Assembly (NCBI GenBank): GCA_947650365.1
Contig: OX393550.1
Location: 74,121,229-74,185,228, forward strand
DNA: 64,000 bases
Reading direction: 5' to 3'
Source of the DNA: Chamaelirium japonicum
Taxonomy: Eukaryota > Streptophyta > Magnoliopsida > Liliales > Melanthiaceae
The translations under genes and the position numbers were made by a program. Of the stretch, positions 51,105 to 62,934 are shown in pieces. Positions within the stretch are counted from its first letter, which is position 1. The number at the start of each line of letters is the position of its first letter. The notes below the pieces were generated by a model, which worked only from the letters and a program-made list of their open reading frames with translations, was not told the DNA's origin and did no database searches.

Positions 51105-52667
51105 CTAGAGTAAGCTCTTAAGGCGAGACTCAGAAATATGGCCTAGTCTTCGGTGCCACAGGTCGGCATCAGAAGAAACTAAACTACAAACGCCAGAAGG
51201 TGAAATGGGGGGAAGGTGGAGATGCTCGAGGTGGTACAGTCCACCTGACCTACGACCAGCGCCAATCACCCGTCCGGTACGTGGATCCTGCACAACACAA
51301 GAAGAAGGGGAGAAAGTCACAACACAGCCAGAGTCACAAAGACTGCTAATGGAGATGAGCTGCATGCGAAGCTGGGGTACATGCAACACATTGGGTAAAG
51401 AGAGACAACCGCTCGGTTCTGTAGTGGTGGTAATCGATCCACACTGTGAGATGGCTAAAGAAGAGCCATCTGCAGTGTGTATCGATGGGATGTGCGATGC
51501 TGGTCGGCAGTCGGTAAGCAAGGAAGCATTGGAAGTCATGTGATGGGAGGCCCCAGAGTCCAGAATCCAAGTTGCGAAGATACCGGGGGTGGCTAATTGA
51601 GCAGAGGAACTGGAGGCGCTAGAAGCCTCGGCGGAGCTGAAGCTCGCCTGCTGGTCTAGGCGGAACTGAAGCTGTGCAAGCTGCTGCTGAAGGAGGTGAG
51701 TAGCGTCAGGGGCATCCAAGAAACCTCGAGGTGATGATGGAATCGTGCGAGGAGAGGACGGAGCAGTAGCGGCAGCAGCAGTAGAGCTAACGAGGTGACC
51801 ACGTCCTCGGGGTCCCTGCCTCTTCTCGGGATGCAGCTTCCAATATGTGGCGACGACATGGCCTGATTTGTAGCAGTGAGTGCACACAAACCGATCACGA
51901 CTGGAAGCAGAAGTAAGAGAGACAGTTGGAGCTGCAGCAAGGATGCCCGTATGGCTGGAGGGGGGCGGAGGAGCCCTGGTGGCTATGGTGCGCAGCCTGG
52001 TCTCTTCGGCGACGAACTCAGCAATGGCAACATCCAAGCATGGAAGTGGGTCTCGGTGGATCAGGGCGCCAGCAAGTGGGCCAAACTCCGGTCGAAGGGC
52101 CATCAGGAACTGGTAAAGCTGACAGCGCTCCCAGAAGGTTTGGTGGGTGGCACGGCACTCGGGAGGGACGGGAGGCACCAATGACTGAAGCTCCCGCCAG
52201 TAACCACGCATCTGCGCATGGAATTGCTGGATCGTACGATCACCCTGCTGTTCCGACTGGACCTGGGAGAGAAGAGCATACTCGCGGGCGCCGCTAGACT
52301 CCACGAAACGCTCAACTAAGGAGCGCCATATAGCTGCAGATGCTCCAAGAGCGGCGAGGTCGACACGCATCGTCCGATCGACCGAAGCGACAAGGTAGGC
52401 GGCGACCCGTGCATCACGAAGACGCCACGCTTGAAGAGCGGCGGGGAAAGCCTGACTCGGTGCCGTGATGGTGCCGTCGAGTAATCCAAGAAGGCCTCGT
52501 CCGAGAAGGGTGGTCTGAACGGTTGCTACCCATGCTTCCCAGTCGGCGGAGGAGGCGAGAGGGAAATCCATCGAGCTCGGTAAGAAGTCGCGAGTATACT
52601 CGAACGGGAGGCTCTCGGAGTGTGGTGGCACGAGAGGAGGAGCATCGACAGAGGAGGAGTCGGCCAT
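51105..52667 (-). CDS. Copia Gag-protease and start of integrase, ended by TAG
   Basis: This 520-codon frame encodes the particle protein and protease of the copia polyprotein. Residues 40-230 form the capsid region (WEAWVATVQ... LWRSL-type W and L pattern, Q-rich QSEQQGDRTIQQFHAQMRGY). A nucleocapsid zinc knuckle follows at about 262-275 (CTHCYKSGHVVATY). Its last ligand is Tyr rather than Cys, so zinc binding is doubtful. The aspartic protease motif DSGASHHM lies at about 370. The integrase HHCC start (LWHRRLGH) lies near 502. A TAG at 51,107-51,105 falls between the HH and CC halves of that zinc domain. I chose the ATG at 52,667 because it is the first in frame and begins an MADSSS-type Gag N terminus. 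Readthrough or mutation could each explain the stop. Confidence 0.85.
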   Translation of the reverse strand: MADSSSVDAPPLVPPHSESLPFEYTRDFLPSSMDFPLASSADWEAWVATVQTTLLGRGLLGLLDGTITAPSQAFPAALQAWRLRDARVAAYLVASVDRTMRVDLAALGASAAIWRSLVERFVESSGAREYALLSQVQSEQQGDRTIQQFHAQMRGYWRELQSLVPPVPPECRATHQTFWERCQLYQFLMALRPEFGPLAGALIHRDPLPCLDVAIAEFVAEETRLRTIATRAPPPPSSHTGILAAAPTVSLTSASSRDRFVCTHCYKSGHVVATYWKLHPEKRQGPRGRGHLVSSTAAAATAPSSPRTIPSSPRGFLDAPDATHLLQQQLAQLQFRLDQQASFSSAEASSASSSSAQLATPGIFATWILDSGASHHMTSNASLLTDCRPASHIPSIHTADGSSLAISQCGSITTTTEPSGCLSLPNVLHVPQLRMQLISISSLCDSGCVVTFSPSSCVVQDPRTGRVIGAGRRSGGLYHLEHLHLPPISPSGVCSLVSSDADLWHRRLGHISESRLKSLL

Positions 52668-52950
52668 CGCGGTTCACTCGGAGGCCAGAGGTCGGAGCTG
52701 ATCTCACGACGAAACGAGATCTGATCTTAAGGGACAGATCTGATCTCAAGGGAACGAGTCCAAGAGTTGATCTCACGAGTGCCGGAGGTGATGATCTTAA
52801 GGCTCAAATCTGCGCAGATCTTGAGGGAAGGAGTCCAAGAGCTGATCTCAAGAGGAGAGTCGGTCGCACGGCTGGAGCAAATCTGATCTCGCACGGCAGG
52901 AGAAGAACTGATCTCGCAGGAGAAGATCGACAGAGGAGACCGGATATCAC

Positions 52951-53238
52951 GAACGGCTGAAGCAGATCAGATCTGATCTCGCAGATCTGATCTCGCAGGA
53001 GAAGAGGCTTGAGGTCGGATCTCAGCAGATCTGGCGTGCCGGCTGGATCACCGGAGCTGCTGAAGGATGCTGCTGGATCGCCGGAGCTGCTGAATCTCAC
53101 GAACGGCTAAAGCAGATCTGATCTCGCAGATCTGATCTCGCAGGAGAAGAGGCCTGAGGCCGGATCTCAGCAGATCTGGCGTGCCGGCTGGATCACCGGA
53201 GCTGCTAAAGGATGCTACTGGATTGCCGGAGCTGCACC
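52951..53238 (-). repeat. 150-bp tandem repeat in the copia leader
   Basis: GAACGGCT starts at 52,951 and again at 53,101. The two units differ at few positions and are rich in CAGATCTGATCTCGCAG and GCCGGAGCTGCT. They lie between the primer-binding site and Gag, where packaging and translation signals would sit. Confidence 0.85.
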
Positions 53239-53404
53239 AGATCTGGTTGCAGGAGCAGATCCCACGCCGGTCGCAGGGAATGGGGCCGGGTCTGATGCAG
53301 ATCAGGTTGCAGGGGAAGAGGCCGGATCTCACGGCCGGAGCTAACGCCCGCCGGAGCTGACGCCGGAGGAGGCTGGATCCGGTCTCATGCCGGAGGAGAG
53401 GAAA

Positions 53405-53417
53405 GGCTCTGATACCA
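53405..53417 (-). other. Primer-binding site, initiator-Met tRNA
   Basis: TGGTATCAGAGCC on the minus strand, directly next to the 5' LTR. Perfect match to the usual plant initiator tRNA-Met complement. Confidence 0.95.
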
Positions 53418-53613
53418 TGTGACAATGGTAACCTAGCATGGAGAGAGCAAAGGAGAGAGGGAGAGAGAGAGGCTAGGTTTTGGGAGAATGGATTAAGCCA
53501 TCTCATTAGGCCAAGGGCCAAATATATATGAAGATACAAGGGAAAGAACAAAGGGTATCCTATACAGGTATCTACGGGTATCTGTATCTCAATGCTATAC
53601 ACTATCACTAACA
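53418..53613 (-). repeat. 5' LTR of the young copia element
   Basis: 196 bp, apparently identical to the other LTR. It adjoins the primer-binding site at 53,417. Confidence 0.95.
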
Positions 53614-54062
53614 CTCCTCCTGCCCTAGGGTTTCGGCGAGCCCCTCTTGGCCTCTCGGGATGCCGGTGGTGGCTCTAGGGAGGCGAGGACCTTGGTTCTG
53701 CGCTCTCGGGGTTGGGATCTAGTACTCTTGTAACCGCTGTCCATAGGGCTCCTCCGGAGGCTGGGATTTTATGATCGCAGGGTTGGAGACGCGGCGACGA
53801 GGTTCTCCTCGGGTTTCGACGGCTCCATCTTGGTGACGGGAGCCTGATTACTCGTCGGTGGCAGTTGGTGCATCAGATCTGCCCCCGAAACCCTCGTTGG
53901 CGTCGGTGGCTGTCCAGGTCACCTCCACTGGCCAACGACGCGGGTCCCGGAGCTAGTGATGGCAGCATTCATCGTCAGAGAATGGTGAGCGGCTGCGGAT
54001 CTCTCAATATGGCTGTGTCGCCGGAGATGGTGCTAGTCTCTGTTGGGGGGGTACTTTTTTTT

Positions 54063-54064
<2 letters not shown>

Positions 54065-54102
<38 letters not shown>

Positions 54103-54114
54103 TTTTTTTTTGTC
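54065..54114. repeat. 32-base C run and T-run
   Basis: C from 54,065 to 54,096, then CTCTTTTTTTTTTTT. The length should be treated as uncertain in the assembly. Confidence 0.9.
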
Positions 54115-54522
54115 CTTTTCCTCTTCTTCCCCCCGCTGGCAGCAGTGGTGTTCATGGTAGCGCTTGAGCACCTTTGGTCTTCTCGGAGTAGGGCTTTCGT
54201 TCCACCGGTGGGCAGTGGTGTTCCCCTCATGGGTGTTGGTGGTGGTGTTTGTAAGGCCTAATGTTGTCTGTCTCTTCACCTACGTACGGTGGTCCTAGCT
54301 AGCGCTGGCCTGTGGCGCCTCCCAGAGGTCCGATGACCTCCTTTAAACTACAAAAAAAAAAAAAATGTAAAGCTCCAAACTGGTTGGGGTATACATGTTG
54401 CCCCCTACAACTGTAAGTCTTCCACTCTATTGCAACTGCTTGGCACCGAAATAGCCTCATACATTCCATCCAACATCAATATGTTTGAGATTCCCGATCA
54501 CGTGCTATACATCACACAAATT

Positions 54523-54660
54523 TTTTTTTTTTTTAGAAATCCCTCTTGTGTGGGGGGTTGGTTTGGCGTCGATCGACCCATTTATTTTTTATAAACTAAT
54601 ATTACAAAGTAGTAAAAGAAAACCAAAATACAATGAGTAAAACTCAAAAACCAACAATCT
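54523..54660 (-). mobile_element. LINE 3'-end fragment
   Basis: A run of T at 54,521-54,534, then TAGAAATCCCTCTTGTGTGG and GGGGTTGG, resembles the 3' ends at 41,181 and 44,337. Only the tail and about 120 bp remain. Confidence 0.5.
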
Positions 54661-54689
54661 CTTGTAGCTTCAGCTTGATGTTGCCCAGT

Positions 54690-55915
54690 AGGACAGCTGA
54701 CCACCCACATATGCATCCACTCATCAGTGGCATATTTCTCGGATGGATATCCAAAACGCTTTCTAAATGGGGATCTTACAGAAGAAGTCTATATGGATCA
54801 CCCTCCTGGAGTGTCCCATAATCCAGGAGAGGTCTGCAGGTTCAGCAAGGCATTATATAGTTTCAAACGGACACCTCGGGCCTGGTTTGGAAAGTTCTCT
54901 ACAATCGTTGGTTTACTTGGCCTCCGCTCTAGTGATCATGATCCTGCATTATTCATTCGCTCTGATTATGTTGGTCTTCTTCTTCTTTATGTTAATGATA
55001 TGATTCTGACTAGTGATGATATTGATGGATTGCATAGTTAAAGCTATGGTTATGTCGCCAATTTGAGATGAAAGATTTAGGACCCCTATGTTACTTTGTT
55101 GGTATTGAGGTAGCCTCTTCTCTTGAAGGTTCTCTCCTCTCACAATCAAATACATCGTTGCCGTTATTCAGCTTGCTCGAATGACCAATTCTCGGACTAT
55201 TGAAACTCCTATTGAGCTCAATACCCAGTATACTTTTTCTGATAGTCATCCCTTGCCTGACTCGACCCTTTACTACTGCAGTACCATTGGCAGCTTGGTT
55301 TACATTGCCATCACTAGACCAGATATTGCATATGTAGTCCATATTGTTAGACAGTTTGTTTCTCCTCTCGCAACTGTGCACTAGGTTGTTGCTCTATAGA
55401 TTCTCCGCTACCTTCAAAGTTACTTGAATCATAGTTTACTATTTCCTTCTATCTCTGCTCAAGAGCTTAGAGCCTCCTCTGACGTTGATTGGGCTAGTGA
55501 TCCTTTTAATCGCAAGTCAACCTTTGTGTTTTTTTGGGTGGCTCAATCATCTCATGGAAAATTAAAAGGCAACATGTTGTTTCTCGAGTACCGTGCCATG
55601 GTCTCCACCACTACTGAGATAGTTTGGTTGCATTGGTTACTTGTTGATATGGGTGTTTCTCTCCTAGCCTTGACTCCTATGTACTATGATAATAGGAGTG
55701 TCATTCAAATTGCACACAACTCTGTTTTTCATGAGTGCACCAAACAATTTGAGATCAACTGTCATTACACTCGCCACCATCTTCAGCATTGAACCATCAC
55801 CTTGCACTTCATTTCATCTGTGTTGCAATTGGCGAATTTCTTCACAAAGTTCCACATCATTAAGCACTTTCATCTTCTTCTTGATAAACTCTTGATGCTA
55901 CTTGCAGCCACATCA
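54690..55915 (+). pseudogene. Ty1/copia reverse transcriptase-RNase H remnant
   Basis: Plus-strand pieces in several frames: 'FLNGDLTEEVYMDHPPGV', 'VCRFSKALYSFKRTPRAWF', then YVNDMILTSDD (active site YVDD mutated to YVND), 'YCSTIGSLVYIAITRPDIAY', and RNase H pieces 'SDVDWASDPFNRKST', 'EYRAMVSTTTEIVWLHWLL', 'YDNRSVIQIAHNSVFHECTK', 'LANFFTK'. The 5' half of the element is absent. It differs in sequence from both other copia elements here. Confidence 0.85.
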
Positions 55916-55918
55916 TGA

Positions 55919-56097
55919 TTTTGAGGAAGGATATTAGGGATTAGTCTATTTGGATTATTAGGGTATTTTAATCCTTTTTATATACTACTGTGTATTGTGA
56001 GTAGTTATATAAGCCCCACGTTCTTTTTGTAAACCCTAATGTTCATCTAATAGAAACGCAATCATCCTCTTCCTCCATTTCTTTTATGTTTGTTATC
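55919..56097 (+). mobile_element. 3' LTR of the copia remnant
   Basis: After a purine tract GAGGAAGGA (55,921-55,929), TATTAGGGATTAGTC begins a stretch of about 165 bp. It has a TATATAAGCCCC promoter-like motif and ends near TTATCA (56,097). The normal TG start is mutated to TA. No partner LTR or target duplication was found. Confidence 0.55.
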
Positions 56098-57949
<1,852 letters not shown>

Positions 57950-57967
57950 CACTACAAGAAAATAAAC
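57950..57967 (+). repeat. CACTA terminal inverted repeat
   Basis: CACTACAAGAAAATAAAC, sharing its first 12 bases with the unrelated CACTA element at 2247. Confidence 0.85.
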
Positions 57968-58754
57968 TTTTAGCGGTGGATTTTATCCGCCACTAAAATC
58001 CAAATATCCGTCACTATAAATTTTAGCGACTGGTGAGTGACGGATAGACAATCCAACACTATTAACACTGTCGGTAAAAGTAATAGTGACAGAAAATTGT
58101 ATCCGTCTTTATTATGCTAATTTTCAGCGTCTGAATTTTTGATCTTTAGTGGCAGATATATCTGCCGCTACAAGCATTTAATTTCGTATTTTTTGTTAAA
58201 ATTAGATTTTAGAGACAAAATTAATCTTTAGTGATGACTAAAACTGTCGATAATGTTATGTTTAAGTGACAAATATACTCTGTCGCTATTGGTATTGATT
58301 TATTTTTTTTATTTCATAAAAAATATGTTTTTAGTGACAAATTTTTTGTCACTTTCAGGTATTTTAGTGATGAGACCTATGCCCGCCACTAAAATACATC
58401 AGGTCTTAAAACGAGAAATAAATATCCTTTGCAAAAAACCACTATTTTTAACATACCTCTAAAATCTTTTAATACATGTAGTGGGCTCTAATTATGTTGA
58501 ACCTAAATACAACTCACAATAATCCAACCCCAAATTCAACATCGATCACATATATGAAACTTTAATTGCCGATGAATATAAAAAAGAATATCATGCAACA
58601 TATCAAATATCCATACCATACTAGTACTAGATTCACAAACAGGTTTGTTAAAAATTTACAAAACCAACATCCAAAAACTTAAAACTAACATCACAGAACA
58701 TAGTCTAATATATACATCAGAAAGTTTGCTTGAGTACTTGAGCATATGAGCCAC

Positions 58755-61491
58755 CTAACTACTACGTAGGGTAGAACCATCATTGTCAGCAGATCTACTT
58801 TGTTGCAACTCGATAAATTGTCTCTGTATCATCATCATGGTATCCGTCATGGTCTGCATTGTCCCTTGCAACTGTGCCACCTGCTGCTCAATCCAAATGA
58901 CGGTCTGTTCTGCAAGAATACGACAGTCTTCTTCCTTTTGCCTCTATTGTCGCTCTTCCTTAGCCGTCCGGATCGCGTCAGCTCGTGTGGGTAGTGTCCC
59001 ATATATAGTGGATGAGCCCATTCCATAGCCTCTTACTCGTTTACGAGTCTCGGGACTCATAACTTCAACATAAACTTGATTCCTAGTTGTGCTGGACTCC
59101 AAGCTCTCAGTCATCTGAGTGAGGCGATCATCGAATTGCCTCTGCAATTAATAAATTTAATTATTTAAAGAATTTAAATAATAGAGCATTATATTATACA
59201 TCACTGAATGAAGATAACACGTTATATATCTCACTATGATATTTGCAGACGCACGGTCGACGGGTTGACCATCCCGGCGTGTATGGGTCCGCACAAACAT
59301 TGAAATAGGATCTAGCACTTGACCCTCATGCTGCTCTGCCTATTCATGATAAACAAAAAACTCTATAAAAATTAAATTGATGATTTAAAGATACAAACCC
59401 GATTTAATTTCATTGAACAATGCATTTACATATGCACCAAATTCACATATGAAGGTTCGAAATAAAATGAAACAATAGTAAATGGTTAATCGAGTAGAAA
59501 GTTGATAGTAAAATAGTAAAAGAATTATCTAACGTATGAGTCAAAGGTGGCAATATTTATAGACTTCCATATGAACATAAAAAGGCATCCAACGATTCTA
59601 ACATAAATTTGAGTCAAAGAATTATCTAAGCATGATATGTATGATATAAAAAATCAGGGAGCATAGAAGTACAGTATGCATTTACATGTGAACCTTTAAT
59701 GGTTCTCATTATAGCATTCAAAAAGTATGGGGGCCTAAAAGCACCCATAACTATCACATGGGTCTACAAAAATGCTTCATGGATTTGCTGTTGTACAATT
59801 ATAGCAATGGTTCAATTGTCTCATTTACTTATGAAATAAGGAACCCTTTCATACATTTAATTCCACTTATAATAGCAATGGTAGAATTTACTTTTATAAC
59901 TAGCAAAATATTTAGCCGAGTCCTATTAAAACCTTAATAATAAAAAAATTTACCTCGGCACGTATCCGAGTAAAAGTCCTCGTCCCGGCAGTGTGACTCA
60001 TAGACATCTTACTCCGATTGACAGAGTTGATTTGACTCAATCGCTGTCATCCAATTCAATTGAAAGTTAATTATTTTAGAACACAATATCTACTATATAA
60101 AGAAAATTAGCCTTTCGCTGAAAACATCCAATACAACCTACTACCCCTAGATTATACTTTCTAACATTTATTTAAAAGGGTATGTTCATTACCCACCAGT
60201 GAATAAGAGAGTTAGCAAAGCAACTGATGCTTTGGTGAGAAGGTTGTGGGCTCAACTCCTCCCCTCGATTTACCCAGAAATGAAGTGGGAATTACCGAGT
60301 GGGTTGGGCTTCACTCCCAGAGGGATTATATATGGGGTTGGGGGTTTTATATATGTTGCTGTTAGTGTCGAATGGGCTCATGGGGTTGGAAAAATGGCCT
60401 TTGAGGTTGGTGATCTCAGGTGCTACAGAAGGTGTATGAGAAGTTTAGGTGGTTCACCGTCTCATCCATCTTGGTCCTGGTGTCAAGTTGGGTTAATTGT
60501 TTGGTGGAAATTTGGTGGCAGCGCATCACCCATGCATTACTTTAGGAAAATACTATTCAATCAGATGGCTTTACCACTCTTTACAAACCCGATCACAACC
60601 CTCCATTGAACACTATTGTACATTACTTTATTGGGGGCGGCTATATACCGCACATTTTCTTTTAAAGGGGATATACATTCAATATACCTAAAATAATTCT
60701 ATAAAGGGGCATCCAATTAAACACCTAGATAATTCTGAGATGGAGACTAACAACAACATATATAAAGCCCCCAATCCCATATGTTTTTCCTTACCTGCCC
60801 CTTCTGAGAATCCCAATATCGAATAAGCTCAACCCACTGATGCTCGTCGACTCGTGGATCACGATGGGCTATACAATCTGCCATTGTATCATAAACATCA
60901 TAGATGTTTCTCTTCAAGTTTGTCTTCCAATTATGCCACAATGTATCCATCTTCTCAAGGATCCATTTTCGTCCAGCTTGCTCATCATAATCAATATCAA
61001 AGATAGCCTATAAGACATTTTATAATAATGTTAATATAATTTTTTATAACTATATATAAGAAAAAACATTTTTACCATAATAAAAGATTATCTTAATATT
61101 CTGATATGCTCGATCCTTCACCACCTCTGACATTTGCCTCCAATCTAAAATGTTGATAGGTAATATCGACCCTTCTTTTGCATTGATACCAATAGCAGAT
61201 GACATACGTCTTTGATTAATCCCAATGGGTTGGCCTTCCTGGTTGAACTGAATGCGGATACGGCCTGCCACGTTGGTCATATTAGCCATTTTATTTGGTA
61301 CTCGATACCTCCACGAATGAGAACCTAAAAATAGTGTACGTTACATAAATACTTGATTAGGGATGTTTTGCATATAAATGATATTAATGAATGCAAAAAA
61401 AAAAAAGATACACATACTTACCTGCTCTTCTAACCCCGCCACATGGGACAGAGGGACTATGTTGTATATCAGGAGAAACATTTTGACTCAT
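58755..61491 (-). pseudogene. CACTA second gene, Transposase_24 family, six exons
   Basis: Proposed exons: 61491-61422, 61324-61076, 61007-60795, 60043-59954, 59339-59235, 59141-58755, each with GT donor and AG acceptor. Phases agree at every junction except exon 2/3, which is off by one base. Conserved landmarks in order: 'GRIRIQFNQEGQPIG' (exon 2), 'WHNWKTNLK' and 'RVDEHQWVELIRYWDS' (exon 3), 'NRSKMSMSHTAGTRTFTRI' (exon 4; normally N..NR....HttGs.sf), 'VRTHTRRDGQPVD' (exon 5), 'KRVRGYGMGSST' (exon 6). Family: plant Transposase_24 (Ptta/En/Spm), a DNA-binding partner protein of CACTA elements acting in the nucleus. A TAG at 58,946-58,944 precedes a 62-codon Gln-rich, coiled-coil-like tail that ends at 58,755. 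A SINE-like repeat sits in intron 3. Confidence 0.75.
60196..60335 (+). mobile_element. SINE-like repeat, copy 3, in a CACTA intron
   Basis: Shares 'gctttggtgagaaggttgtg', 'tttacccagaaatgaagtgg' and 'attaccgagtgggttgggct' with the copy at 1428. Upstream TAGCAAAGC fits a Pol III box A; box B is degenerate (GGCTCAACTCC). It is opposite in strand to the CACTA gene. Confidence 0.45.
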
Positions 61492-61653
61492 TTACTTTCA
61501 TCAATAAAAAATAAATTAGCAGTTTAATATAAAGTTAAACAAGTAAAAGAATGATATCCATGGGTCAACATCATATAATAATATGCAACATTATATATTC
61601 AAAAATGTCAAACATTTATTTTCATTAAGAAATATATTTTTGCTTTGCATTTG

Positions 61654-62934
61654 CTATGTATCACAGTCTTCTATATCATCATCATCTTCATTCATATCAT
61701 TAATTTCCTCATCAAGCATTGCTTCGGGTATGGATAGAGTTGCATTAATAAATGTTCCATTCATATCAGTGCGAATGTCAACTCATCATTGTCACGTTCA
61801 ATATGTTCCAAAAGTTGTGTGTTATACGGTTCACTGTCCACATATGCATTGCTAGTAGTTTCTGACCCATCATCATTCATATCAAACAAGTCCCTTGGTT
61901 TAGTTGTGATAGCAATAACCCAAGGACTATCTAAAAGTTCTTCAATATAGAAAGCTTGCAGGACTTGTGAAGCTAGTACATAAGTGTCTTTGGAATTTAA
62001 CAACTTTGTGAAATTTACTAGTGTGAACCCAAGCTCATCTTTCTTTATCTCCCTTCCTTGGGACAAGACGTCGACCCAGTCATAGTTGAACAACACCACT
62101 TTTCTATCTCCATGGTAATCCAACTCTAGAATATCTTTTAAGACTCCATAATAGGTGATATCACCAGCAACAGGATTATTGTCCCTAGCACTTGCGAAAT
62201 TCGATGTCTTTGCAGTAAGAACAATGCCACTATTTTGAGTTTTACTTCTTTTATCAATTGAATTTATCCGGAACCTGAATCCATTAACAACGTACTTTTT
62301 ATATCGTTTAGCCACTTTGCTAGGACCATTAGCTAACCAACGAAGATCCTCTGAAACTCGCGGATCACTGGAGCCATATAATTGATCAACCTATATAATT
62401 TAGTAATTAGTATATATGAATATCAGGATAATATTATAACTTAAAAAATAGAATTATCATGAAATATTAAAATGCTTACATGTTTCTGAAGCCATTTAGA
62501 AAAGGTTTCATTGTGTTGTCGTTCAATCTCAAAATGTGTCTCTTGACGATTTTGATTTCTGATTAATTGGAAGTGCTCCCTGTATGTTGAATTAAATGCT
62601 GACTTGGCTGGCCAAATGATGCTTGTAACATTTCATGCATATCATCAATTCTCTCATTCTGTTCACACTCATTTGTACTTGTACTTGCCGAGGTATTCAA
62701 TATTTTCTCATGAAAGACCTAAGGCATGGTAGCATATTGTTTCTCCATATCATGACATATCATATATTCCCGCACAAGTTCCTGATTTCCCCAAATTACA
62801 TTTCCAAATTTCTTGCTCGGGCACTTAATTTTATCACTTAGGGACGCATTGGCAAATGCAAACTCAATGAATCATGTGACTCCATTCAAGTATTCACAGC
62901 TTATACGTGACAAGCCTACCCAACTCTTATCCAT
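61654..62934 (-). pseudogene. CACTA main transposase (TNPD-type) lacking its catalytic core
   Basis: Exon 62,934 to 62,480 starts MDKSWVGLSRISCEYLNGV, the Transpos_assoc zinc domain. An in-frame TGA follows, then 'FIEFAFANASLSDKIKCPSK', where two usual zinc Cys are Ser and Phe. A linker 'ECEQNERIDDMHEMLQASFG' follows and normally leads into the Transposase_21 catalytic domain. Instead, after a frameshift near 62,600, the sequence jumps to 'YREHFQLIRNQNRQ' and 'HNETFSKWLQKH', then a clean intron (62,479-62,391) and the exon from 62,390 with 'SEDLRWLANGPS', 'YVVNGFRFRI' and DUF4216 'VVLFNYDWVDVL', 'ELGFTLVNFTKL'. The catalytic part is therefore deleted. A late frameshift separates DUF4216 (stop at 61,761) from an acidic tail ending at 61,654. 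Confidence 0.8.

Larger units (their letters stand above)
48177..53613 (-). mobile_element. Young Ty1/copia retrotransposon
   Basis: Two 196-bp LTRs (TGTGACAATGG...CACTAACA) flank an internal region. By eye I see no difference between them. The 5-bp duplication CTCCT lies at 48,172-48,176 and 53,614-53,618. On the minus strand the order is primer-binding site, leader with a 150-bp tandem repeat, Gag-protease, integrase, reverse transcriptase-RNase H, polypurine tract. Integrase before RT defines Ty1/copia. The coding frame is broken by two TAG codons and one frameshift. Total length is 5,437 bp. Confidence 0.97.
48140..54363 (+). mobile_element. Poly(A) retroposon interrupted by a copia element
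   Basis: After removing the copia element (48,177-53,613) and one copy of its duplication, a unit of about 780 bp remains. It starts TACTCTCATGCGCCCC, continues CCCTAGGGTTTCGGCGAGCC, is GC-rich, and ends in a 13-15-base A-run at 54,351-54,365. Flanks AATGTAAGGCT (48,129-48,139) and AATGTAAAGCT (54,364-54,374) match at ten of eleven bases, fitting a LINE-made target duplication. It could be a retrocopied transcript, a SINE-like unit or a LINE leader. It contains a 32-base C run at 54,065. No gene is recognised. Confidence 0.5.
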
